DNA from: Deltaproteobacteria bacterium GWB2_55_19
Lineage (GTDB): Bacteria > Desulfobacterota > GWC2-55-46
Length of the DNA: 64,000 nucleotides
Direction of reading: 5' to 3'
Assembly (NCBI GenBank): GCA_001797465.1
Contig: MGPQ01000012.1
Coordinates: 152,981-216,980 of the forward strand
The notes beneath the pieces are model-generated. The model was not told the origin of the DNA and did not search any database. It was given only the letters and a program-made list of their open reading frames with translations. Shown here in pieces: positions 15,293 to 22,625 of this stretch (the stretch's first letter is position 1; each line of letters opens with the position of its first letter). Both the position numbers and the translations under genes were made by a program.

Positions 15293-16277
15293 TTATCCAT
15301 CATGGTATCTCGAACACGGGGGGAAGGTCTTAGGCGCCGCCATCAACAAGTACTGCTACATAACATGCCGGGAACTGCCGCCGTTCTTCAAGCACAGGCA
15401 CAGGATCGCGTACTCCAGGGTCGAGACCGTCAACCATATTGACGAGATACAACACCCATCGGTCAAATGCACTCTTAAGGACCTCGGCATTCAAAAGGGC
15501 CTTGAGATACACCACGACGGCGACATCCCGGCCTTTTCTGGCATGGGGTCGAGCTCGGCCTTCACAGTGGGCCTTATAAAGACGCTCTACGCCCTCGAAG
15601 GCAGGTTAATACTCAAAGAGGAGCTGTCCTTGAAGGCAATCCACATCGAGCAGGAGATAATAAAAGAAAACGTAGGCTCCCAGGACCAGGTCTGGGCCGC
15701 GTACGGAGGCCTTAACACCATAGAGTTCCTCAGGAACGGCAGAATAATAGTCGAGCCCGTTATCATGAATGAGGAGAGGCTCCGGGCCTTTGAGGCCAGG
15801 TTCATGCTCTTTTACACCGGCAGGGCGCGCTACGCCTCTGAAATTGCCAAGGAGCAGATAGATAACACCTCCAAGAACAAGCGCGACCTGCACGAGATAA
15901 GAAGGCTTGTGGACGAGGCCGAAGAGATACTCACCTCAGGCGGGGAATTCACGGACTTCGGCAGGCTATTGAACGAGACCTGGCTCCTCAAGAAAAAACT
16001 CTCACAAAAGATAACCAGCCCCGAGATAGACGAACTCTACGCTATCGCCATCAGGAACGGCGCTGTAGGAGGCAAGTTGCTCGGCGCCGGCAACGGCGGC
16101 TTCATGGTCTTCTACGTGGAGCCCGCGGACCAGAAAAGGGTAAGAGAGGCGCTCGCAGACTTTTTGCACGTGCCGTTCAGGTTCGACTTCAACGGCTCGG
16201 AGATCATGGTCTACAAGCCGGATTTCTATAACTACAACAGCTCGTCAATTGAGGGCATGGAGAGGGCGTGGGCGTGA
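15240..16277 (+). CDS. GHMP sugar kinase (heptose-7-phosphate kinase, HddA type)
   Basis: 345 residues. It starts MIISRTPHRISFFGGGTDYP, as in HddA and related kinases; the ATP loop is FSGMGSSSAF (about 102-111); KLLGAGNGGFMVFY near 279-292 is the third GHMP motif. Predicted to phosphorylate C1 of D-glycero-D-manno-heptose 7-phosphate before guanylylation. The start has a good GGAGGG site within the upstream gene. A 62-bp G-rich minisatellite begins 15 bp after its stop. Confidence 0.82.
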   Translation: MIISRTPHRISFFGGGTDYPSWYLEHGGKVLGAAINKYCYITCRELPPFFKHRHRIAYSRVETVNHIDEIQHPSVKCTLKDLGIQKGLEIHHDGDIPAFSGMGSSSAFTVGLIKTLYALEGRLILKEELSLKAIHIEQEIIKENVGSQDQVWAAYGGLNTIEFLRNGRIIVEPVIMNEERLRAFEARFMLFYTGRARYASEIAKEQIDNTSKNKRDLHEIRRLVDEAEEILTSGGEFTDFGRLLNETWLLKKKLSQKITSPEIDELYAIAIRNGAVGGKLLGAGNGGFMVFYVEPADQKRVREALADFLHVPFRFDFNGSEIMVYKPDFYNYNSSSIEGMERAWA

Positions 16278-16387
16278 TGGCGGATGAAGGCGAGGGTGGC
16301 GAGGGTGGCGAGGGTGGCGAGGGTGGCGAGGGTGGCGAGGGTGGCGAGGGTGGATGGATTGATGAAAGCGTTTTCTGCGTTTGCTGA
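16277..16387 (+). other. 36-codon Glu-Gly-Gly repeat ORF through the minisatellite
   Basis: An ATG shares its A with the kinase stop (TGATG) and opens a frame MADEG-(EGG)7-WIDESVFCVC. It is open because the 9-bp repeat keeps frame, so it may be a by-product of the array; coupling by the overlapping stop/start is the only argument for translation. Not recognised. Confidence 0.2.
16292..16353 (+). repeat. 9-bp minisatellite (GAGGGTGGC), 6.9 copies, G4-prone
   Basis: Six perfect units plus 8 of 9 bases, 62 bp in all, without interruption. GGG runs separated by six bases match a G-quadruplex pattern on the coding strand. It lies in the 220-bp gap between the kinase and the next SDR gene. The array at 22465 has the same unit size, copy number and total length but a different unit. 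Confidence 0.95.
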
Positions 16388-16497
16388 TGCTGTGTAATCG
16401 GCTTATAGATTTGCAAGAGGCGGCTACGAAGGGTTTATTTTCAGGGGTTGGTCGATAACGGTCCTTTACAATCTTTCAAGACAGGAGAGCCTTGCAG

Positions 16498-17436
16498 ATG
16501 AACTACAATATACTGGTTACAGGCGGCGCCGGGTATATCGGCTCGACGCTCGTGCCTGAGTTGCTACGGCTCGGGCACCATGTCACGGTGCTCGACAACT
16601 TCATGTTCGCTCAGAACTCGCTCCTTGAGTGTTGCGCCAACGAGAGGTTCAATATCGTAAGGGGGGACTCAAGGGACGAGGAGGTATTAAGGCCGCTTGT
16701 AAAGGGAGCGGACTATGTCATTCCTCTCGCCGCTCTCGTAGGCGTGCCGCTCTGCTCAAGGGATAAGATAGGCACTGTTACGACGAACCGCGACGCGGTC
16801 GCTACTATCATAAAGCTCCTTTCAAGGGACCAGCGGATAATAATCCCCACGACGAACAGCGGGTACGGCATAGGGCGCCACGGTGTAGCCTGCACCGAGG
16901 CCACGCCCTTAAACCCCATTTCCCTCTACGGCAGGACAAAGGTAGAGGCGGAGGCGCTCGCGCTCGGGCGGGGCAACTCGATAAGCCTCCGGCTCGCGAC
17001 GGTATTCGGCATGTCGCCGAGGATGAGGATAGACTTGCTTGTCAACGACTTCACGTACAGGGCGGTAAGGGAAAAGTTCGTCGTAGTGTTTGAGGGCCAT
17101 TTCAAGAGAAATTACATCCACGTGCGCGACGTCACCGGGGCGTTTATTCACGCGATAGACAACTTTGACAGGCTCCGTAACGAGGCCTACAACGTCGGGC
17201 TGTCAGATGCAAACCTCTCAAAGATCGAGCTCTGCGGAAGGATAAAGGACGTCGTCGGCGATTTTTACTTTGTCGAGGCGTCTGTTGGAGAGGACCCTGA
17301 CAAACGCGACTATATCGTCTCGAACGAAAAGATAGAAAAGACCGGCTACAAGGCCGCCTTCACGCTTGAGCGCGGCATACGGGAGCTCGTCAAGGGGTAC
17401 AAAATAGTCCTCAATAGCAGGTACGGGAATGTTTAG
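16498..17436 (+). CDS. NAD-dependent epimerase/dehydratase (extended SDR)
   Basis: About 312 residues. The Rossmann motif VTGGAGYIGSTL sits at the N-terminus, TTNSGYG carries the catalytic Ser/Thr region and YGRTK gives the Tyr-x3-Lys pair, so it looks catalytically competent. Expected to be a nucleotide-sugar 4,6-dehydratase, epimerase or 4-reductase acting on the activated heptose. GGAG lies 10 bases before ATG 16498; a TTG at 16492 is an alternative. It overlaps the following SDR by 8 bp, giving a tightly coupled pair. Confidence 0.82.
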   Translation: MNYNILVTGGAGYIGSTLVPELLRLGHHVTVLDNFMFAQNSLLECCANERFNIVRGDSRDEEVLRPLVKGADYVIPLAALVGVPLCSRDKIGTVTTNRDAVATIIKLLSRDQRIIIPTTNSGYGIGRHGVACTEATPLNPISLYGRTKVEAEALALGRGNSISLRLATVFGMSPRMRIDLLVNDFTYRAVREKFVVVFEGHFKRNYIHVRDVTGAFIHAIDNFDRLRNEAYNVGLSDANLSKIELCGRIKDVVGDFYFVEASVGEDPDKRDYIVSNEKIEKTGYKAAFTLERGIRELVKGYKIVLNSRYGNV

Positions 17437-18385
17437 CCAAAAATCGAAGATCTACGTAGCGGGGCACGAGGGGCTCATCGGCTCCGCAATAATGAGAAGG
17501 CTTAAGGCGGACGGATACAGGAACATCGTCACGCGCGGCAGAGGCGAGCTCGACCTCAGCGACTCGCCCAGAGTCGACGCGTTTTTCATGGCCGAAAAGC
17601 CCGAGTTCGTCTTTCTCGCCGCCGGGAGGTCCGGCGGCATAGTGGCGAATATCGCCTACCCTTCGAGTTTCATCCACGAAAACATCTCCATTCAGGACAA
17701 TGTCTTCGAGGCCGCCGAAAGGAACGGGGTCACGCGGCTCGTATTCTACGGGTCGTCCTGCATGTATCCCATCAGCTCGCCGCAACCGATATCCGAGGAG
17801 TACCTTATGACCGGCCCGATCGAGAAGACGAGCGAGCCATACGCGATAGCAAAGATCGCCGGGGTCGTCGCATGCAGGGCATACAACAACCAGTACAAGT
17901 CGAAGAGGTTCATTGCCCTTGTGCCGAACTCGGTCTACGGGCAGAACGACAACTTCAGCCTTGAGAGCTCTCATGTGATGGCTGGCCTGATACGCAGGTT
18001 CCACGAGGCAAAGACCGAGGGCGTGCGGAGGATTCACCTCTGGGGGACCGGCAACCCGAGGAGGGAGTTCATGCACGCCGACGACGCCGCCTCCGCCTCC
18101 GTATTCGCAATGCTCAATCACGACAAGCTCGATAATACGCATTACAACATAGGGACAGGCGAGGACAGCTCCATAGCCGAACTCGCCTGCATGATAGCCG
18201 GGACAGTCGGGTACAACGGCGAGGTAGCCTGGAACACGGCGAGGCCAGACGGAGCTATGCGGAAGATCCTTGACTCCAGCAGGTTCTCGTCATTGGGATG
18301 GAGGCCGCAAGTGACATTGCATGACGGAATAAAAAGCACCTATGAGTGGTTCCTTGCTTCCGAGTACGCCAGGGCGCTTATATGA
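17429..18385 (+). CDS. GDP-L-fucose-synthase-like SDR
   Basis: 318 residues: VAGHEGLIGSAI (NADP site), GSSCMYP (the Ser and Cys of GDP-fucose synthase) and EPYAIAK (Tyr-x3-Lys). All catalytic residues of the 3,5-epimerase/4-reductase family are present, so it probably epimerises and/or reduces a GDP-4-keto-6-deoxy-hexose or heptose. In Campylobacter related enzymes act on GDP-6-deoxy-4-keto-heptose. Its stop overlaps the E1-alpha start (ATGA). Compare the degenerate paralogue at 20739. Confidence 0.85.
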   Translation: MFSQKSKIYVAGHEGLIGSAIMRRLKADGYRNIVTRGRGELDLSDSPRVDAFFMAEKPEFVFLAAGRSGGIVANIAYPSSFIHENISIQDNVFEAAERNGVTRLVFYGSSCMYPISSPQPISEEYLMTGPIEKTSEPYAIAKIAGVVACRAYNNQYKSKRFIALVPNSVYGQNDNFSLESSHVMAGLIRRFHEAKTEGVRRIHLWGTGNPRREFMHADDAASASVFAMLNHDKLDNTHYNIGTGEDSSIAELACMIAGTVGYNGEVAWNTARPDGAMRKILDSSRFSSLGWRPQVTLHDGIKSTYEWFLASEYARALI

Positions 18386-19287
18386 GGGTGCCTGATCTCG
18401 CGGTGATAGAGAACGGAGCGGCCATCGTTCCGGAGGATATAGCCCTTGAGATATACAGGCGTATCTGCCGGACCCGAACCTTCGAGGAGGGGCTCATAAA
18501 GGCGGTTAAAGACGGGTTCGTGACCTCTCCTGTCTATCTCTCCTCAGGGCAGGAGTCGATAGCCGCCGCGCTGTCGGTTGCCGTGCCGGGCCCGGTGATA
18601 TTCGCCCAGCACAGGTGCCACGGTGTGTATCTTTCTTACGGCGGGGACCCTGTAAAACTCCGGGACGAGTTGATGGGGCTTCCGACCGGGACGAGCGGCG
18701 GCAGGGCGGGCTCAAACTGCATCCAGTGCCATGAAAACGGCGTCGTTATGCACGGGCACCACGGCCTTATCGGAGAGAACGTCCCAATAGCCGTCGGTTA
18801 CGCGCTTGCCTCAAAAAAATCCACGCTTGCCATTTTTGGAGACGGCGCGGCCGAGGAAGACTACGTGCTCTCATCCCTCGGTTTTGCCGCCACGCATAGG
18901 CTTCCTGTCCTTTTCGTCTGCGAGGACAACAACCTCTCTATACTGACCGCCGTCGAGACGCGCCGCTCGTGGAAGGTCTCGAAGGTGGCGGCCGCCTTCG
19001 GGATGGAGGCCGTGGACCTCTCGGACGACCCGTGGACTATTTTCCTCAAGGCCAAAGAGCTTGTAAAGAAAACCCCCGCGCTCATGAACATCCATACATG
19101 CAGGGCCAACTGGCATGTGGGTATTGGTACGGACGGCCCTGTCGAGTGGGACAGGTTTTTAGATGTAAGGAACGCGCTTAAGGGCGCTGGCCTCTGGGAT
19201 AAGGCGCAGAAAATAGAAGAGGCCGAAAGGTTCTGCATGGAGAAGGTATGGGAACAAGGACAGTTGCGGAGACTATCAGGGAAATAA
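18382..19287 (+). CDS. thiamine-diphosphate dehydrogenase E1, alpha subunit-like
   Basis: 301 residues. The ThDP motif runs from GDGAAEED to EDNN (about residues 166-197), and MHGHHGLIGENVPIAVGYA is typical of PDH/acetoin-dehydrogenase E1 alpha. The 301-aa length is near the compact E1-alpha size. It is followed by a matching beta subunit (40-bp overlap), but no E2 or E3 gene is present. In a nucleotide-sugar operon this suggests transfer of a two-carbon (acyl or ketol) unit to a sugar rather than an acyl-CoA-forming complex. The ATG is placed at 18382 because of the ATGA overlap. Confidence 0.85.
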   Translation: MRVPDLAVIENGAAIVPEDIALEIYRRICRTRTFEEGLIKAVKDGFVTSPVYLSSGQESIAAALSVAVPGPVIFAQHRCHGVYLSYGGDPVKLRDELMGLPTGTSGGRAGSNCIQCHENGVVMHGHHGLIGENVPIAVGYALASKKSTLAIFGDGAAEEDYVLSSLGFAATHRLPVLFVCEDNNLSILTAVETRRSWKVSKVAAAFGMEAVDLSDDPWTIFLKAKELVKKTPALMNIHTCRANWHVGIGTDGPVEWDRFLDVRNALKGAGLWDKAQKIEEAERFCMEKVWEQGQLRRLSGK

Positions 19288-20162
19288 CGAGGGCGCACCT
19301 TGAGGGCGGCGGTATGCTCCTGGGGGAATCCATCTCAGCCGTAGGGTGGGTGAACAACACGGTACCTGACGCGGGAAATATCATGGAGCTCCCCATGACA
19401 GACGTCGCCGGCGCCGGCATTGCGGTAGGGTCCGCTCTCGCCGGGAGGAGGCCGATATTCGTCGTGAGGTTCCAGGACTTCCTGATTCTGAACGGGAGTC
19501 CCCTGATATTCTACGCGGCGAAGCTTAAGGGCCTCCACGAAAAATCGGCCCCGGTATTCGTAAGGGCGATAGCCGCCGAAGGGCTCGGGCCGGTGCACTC
19601 GGGCGTCCTGCACAGCCTGTTCATGCACTTTCCGGGCTTTAAAGTAGCGTCACCGATGACGCCCCGCGAGTACGAAGATGTATGGCGGGTCTATATGGAA
19701 AGCGACGACCCGTTTATATGTAGCGAGCACAGGGCGTCATACTCGAATAAAGACGAGCTTACTGATGAAATAATGGCAGGCGCGGACATCACCATCTACG
19801 CTATATCCGCAACCAGGTTCGAGGCAAAAAAGGCGGCAAGGCTCCTTAAAAACGATGGTGTGCGGTGCAATGTAGTCAACATAGTCTGGCTGAAACCCTT
19901 CACACTCACAAAGAGAATCACAGAGCCGTTAAAAGAGAGCAGGATAGGGCTGGTCGTGGACCCTGGGCACGAGATAGCCGGGGCGTCGGAATCGATAGCG
20001 TATTCTATGATGATAAATACCGGCTACCCCGTAAAGGCACTGGGGCTTGAGGACCGCACCAAGTGCCTCTGCCCGCCTCTCCAGAACAGGGCGCCCGATG
20101 CCGGGAGGATCGTTGAAGCCGCAAAAGAGCTGCTTGCAGGCGCCGGGCGCGTATTCACCTGA
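19248..20162 (+). CDS. thiamine-diphosphate dehydrogenase E1, beta subunit-like
   Basis: 304 residues with the pyrimidine-binding half of a transketolase-like enzyme (about 1-170; MLLGESISAVG, LPMTDVAGAGIAVGSALAGRRPIF) and a C-terminal transketolase domain (about 185-300; ADITIYAISATRFEAKKAARLL, VVDPGHE). The first Glu of MLLGES is at the expected cofactor-activating place. The ATG with GGAGAAGG site lies inside the alpha gene. Works as a heterotetramer with alpha; substrate unknown. Confidence 0.85.
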   Translation: MGTRTVAETIREITRAHLEGGGMLLGESISAVGWVNNTVPDAGNIMELPMTDVAGAGIAVGSALAGRRPIFVVRFQDFLILNGSPLIFYAAKLKGLHEKSAPVFVRAIAAEGLGPVHSGVLHSLFMHFPGFKVASPMTPREYEDVWRVYMESDDPFICSEHRASYSNKDELTDEIMAGADITIYAISATRFEAKKAARLLKNDGVRCNVVNIVWLKPFTLTKRITEPLKESRIGLVVDPGHEIAGASESIAYSMMINTGYPVKALGLEDRTKCLCPPLQNRAPDAGRIVEAAKELLAGAGRVFT

Positions 20163-20218
20163 GCCATGCGGCATGGTATTTCTGCCGTGTTCTGAAGACA
20201 ATCACAGAAGGGGAATAT

Positions 20219-20746
20219 ATGACGAAGAGAGCTGTCATAATCACAGGGCCGAATTTTCAGGATGAGGAGTTCATCTACCCGTTCTACCGGCTCCAGGAGG
20301 CGGGCTACAAGGTGGACGTCGCTGTAAAGGACAAGGAGCCGGTAAGGGGCAAGTACGGCGTCCCGGCAAGGCCGACTGTGGACGTCAAGGACTTAAGGGA
20401 GGAGGACTACGACATCGTCGTCCTCCCGGGAGGGCATGAGGCCCCGGACAGGGTGAGGCAGATGAAGGAGGTCTTAAGCTTCGTAAAGGCGATGGACGAT
20501 AAAAAGAAGATAGTTTCATCCGTCTGCCACGGTCCGTGGATAATGATATCGGCGAAGATCGTCCGCGGCAGGAAGGTCACCGGTTATATCGCTATAAAGG
20601 ATGACATAGTTAACGCAGGGGCTGAGTACGTGGACGCGCCTGTCGTCGTGGACGGCAACTTCGTAACCTCGCCCCATTACAAGTACAACGGCGACTGGAT
20701 GCGCGAGACCGTAAGGCTCGCAGAGGCTGACACGCTAAATGGATAA
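20219..20746 (+). CDS. DJ-1/PfpI family protein
   Basis: 175 residues of the class I glutamine-amidotransferase-like fold. The nucleophile elbow SSVCHGPW (Cys about 102, His next) and the early Glu in FQDEEF are characteristic of PfpI/YhbO-type enzymes (proteases, glyoxalase/deglycase-like). Good ribosome site. It overlaps the next gene by 8 bp. In this operon it could repair or hydrolyse reactive carbonyl sugar intermediates; this is an inference from context. Confidence 0.82.
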   Translation: MTKRAVIITGPNFQDEEFIYPFYRLQEAGYKVDVAVKDKEPVRGKYGVPARPTVDVKDLREEDYDIVVLPGGHEAPDRVRQMKEVLSFVKAMDDKKKIVSSVCHGPWIMISAKIVRGRKVTGYIAIKDDIVNAGAEYVDAPVVVDGNFVTSPHYKYNGDWMRETVRLAEADTLNG

Positions 20747-22454
20747 ACAAGACCGCATATTCGTCGCTGGCCACCAGGGGCTGATCGGCTCTGCGATAGC
20801 AAGGAGGCTTGAGCGCGATGGGTATCCTAACGTCATAACGCGCACCCGCGCGGAGCTTGATCTGAAGGACCAGTCGCAGGTTTCGGCCTTCTTCGAGAAG
20901 GAGAAGATAGACTTTGTCTTCTTTGCCGCGGCTAGGATCGGCGGCATATTCGCTAACAATACATACAGGGCGGAGTTCATATACGAGAACCTCCTCATGG
21001 AGGCTAACGTCATACATAACGCCTTCATAAACGAGGTCAAAAAGCTCGTTTTTTTCGCCTCGGCGGACGTCTACCCAAGGGCGTGTCCACAGCCTGCGAA
21101 AGAGGAGTACCTCCTGTCCGGTGTCCTCGAATCGACATGCGAGCCGTTTGCAATAGCTAAGATCGCCGGGATAAAACTTTGCGAATCGTACAACAGGCAG
21201 TACGGGACAGACTTCGTCGTTGTCATCCCGCCTAACGTATACGGGCCGAACCAGCGCTATGACGTCATGAACTCGCAGGTCCTGCCGTCCCTCATAAAAA
21301 AGATTCACGAAGCCAGGGCAACAGGGGCCGAAGAGGTCGCAATCTGGGGGAGCGGCGAGCCTGTAAGGGACTTTCTCTTCGCTGACGACGTCGCGGACGC
21401 CTCCCTGTTCCTTGTAAACGATTACACCGGGAACGAGGTCTTCAACATCGGCACAGGCGCCGGCACAAGCATAAGAGAGCTCACCAATGCGATAAAGGGA
21501 GCGATCGGATACACGGGGAGGATAACCTTCGACAAGGCAAGGCCCGACGGTGTGGCCAAAAAACTCCTTGACGTATCGAAGATACACGCCCTCGGATGGA
21601 GCCACAGGACAGCGCTTGCTGACGGCGCGAGCCTCACGTACGAATCGTTCCTTAAAGAGATGGAAAGGTCGAAGGTGAGGACGCTTAAGGTCTCCAAGAT
21701 AGAGCCGTCTCCCAAGGACGCCGACGTAATCGGAGAGAGAAAAAAACCGGTTAGCACCCCAGGCCAGCCCGCCACATACAAAAACACGGTCGTCATAAAG
21801 CCCTGGGGGCACGAGTTCCTCATGTTCGAGAACGACTGCACGGCGGTCTGGTTCCTGTATATAAAGAGCGGCCATTCGACCTCTATGCACTGCCACCCGA
21901 GGAAAAAGACGTCTCTCATATTGCTTAACGGCAGGGCGATGTCGAACACCTTCAGGAACAGGAGGTTCATAAAGGCCGGAGACGCGCTCATAATGGAAAA
22001 GGGCGTTTTCCATTCGACAAAGGCCCTCTCAGGCGAAGGTATCTGCATACTTGAAATTGAGACGCCGCCGGACAAGACCGACCTCCTCCGGCTCGAGGAC
22101 CGCTACGGGAGGGAACGCTCAGGCTATGAGGGGATCTCTGAGATGCAGACTACAAACCTCGAAAAATACGACTACTTCTCTTTTGACGAGCCTGAGAGAT
22201 TCGAGCGGCACTCCTTCTCAAAGGGAAAGTTTTCCATTTCCTTTGAGGTCTTCGCCGATGACGGCGAGTTCAAAAAGCACTTCAGATCGCACGACAACGA
22301 GCTCTATACCGCCTTAAGGGGAACGGTCCTCGACAGGAACGGCTCTGCGGTGCTCGATACAGGCGACACACAGAACTCCAATGCCTTCACAAGCGCTGGA
22401 GGGTTACGCATCCCTGGTAAAGCCGTAATACTCAAGACCATGACGCGGGAGTAG
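20739..22454 (+). CDS. GDP-fucose-synthase-like SDR fused to a cupin
   Basis: 571 residues. Residues 1-315 are an SDR close to the protein at 17429 (VAGHQGLIGSAI, RPDGVAKKLLD), but the catalytic Tyr is Phe (EPFAIAK) and the Ser-Ser-Cys motif reads ASADVYP, so normal reductase/epimerase chemistry is doubtful. After a linker, residues about 345-480 form a cupin (PWGHEFLMF, STSMHCHPRKKTSLILLNG with HxH, and a later His) and about 500-571 look like a second, divergent beta-domain. The cupin may be the active part, with the SDR binding nucleotide or sugar. It ends directly before the second minisatellite. Confidence 0.85.
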   Translation: MDKQDRIFVAGHQGLIGSAIARRLERDGYPNVITRTRAELDLKDQSQVSAFFEKEKIDFVFFAAARIGGIFANNTYRAEFIYENLLMEANVIHNAFINEVKKLVFFASADVYPRACPQPAKEEYLLSGVLESTCEPFAIAKIAGIKLCESYNRQYGTDFVVVIPPNVYGPNQRYDVMNSQVLPSLIKKIHEARATGAEEVAIWGSGEPVRDFLFADDVADASLFLVNDYTGNEVFNIGTGAGTSIRELTNAIKGAIGYTGRITFDKARPDGVAKKLLDVSKIHALGWSHRTALADGASLTYESFLKEMERSKVRTLKVSKIEPSPKDADVIGERKKPVSTPGQPATYKNTVVIKPWGHEFLMFENDCTAVWFLYIKSGHSTSMHCHPRKKTSLILLNGRAMSNTFRNRRFIKAGDALIMEKGVFHSTKALSGEGICILEIETPPDKTDLLRLEDRYGRERSGYEGISEMQTTNLEKYDYFSFDEPERFERHSFSKGKFSISFEVFADDGEFKKHFRSHDNELYTALRGTVLDRNGSAVLDTGDTQNSNAFTSAGGLRIPGKAVILKTMTRE

Positions 22455-22561
22455 TGGGCCGGGGGAGAGTGGGGAGAGTGGGGAGAGTGGGGAGAGTGGG
22501 GAGAGTGGGGAGAGTGGGGAGAGTGGATAAAGGCGATAATGGCCGCAGAGGTTTTGAGTAA
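22454..22561 (+). other. 35-codon Gly-Arg-Val repeat ORF through the second minisatellite
   Basis: A GTG overlaps the stop of the upstream gene (TAGTG) and opens MGRG-(RVG)n-RVDKGDNGRRGFE. As at 16277, the frame is open because the repeat is a multiple of three. A purine-rich stretch follows rather than precedes the start. Probably not a real gene, recorded because of the parallel with 16277. Confidence 0.15.
22465..22526 (+). repeat. 9-bp minisatellite (GAGAGTGGG), 6.9 copies, strong G4 pattern
   Basis: Six perfect units plus 8 bases (62 bp). Runs of four G separated by AGAGT repeat throughout, a classical G-quadruplex pattern. It lies 10 bp after the SDR-cupin stop, in a 171-bp gap before the altronate-dehydratase-like gene. 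Weak promoter-like sequences follow (TTGCAA / TTGTGG around 22582-22592) but I do not call one. Confidence 0.95.
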
Positions 22562-22625
22562 CAAGGCGCTCTGGTCCTTTTTTGCAAATTGTGGGTAGTT
22601 CGACAATACGTCATATTGGATAGAT

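Noticed and set aside
16292-16353. CRISPR array
   Set aside because: Units are contiguous 9-mers without spacers and there are no cas genes.
16204-16416. Minus-strand Pro-Pro-Ser repeat protein
   Set aside because: It is only the antisense reading of the 9-bp minisatellite.
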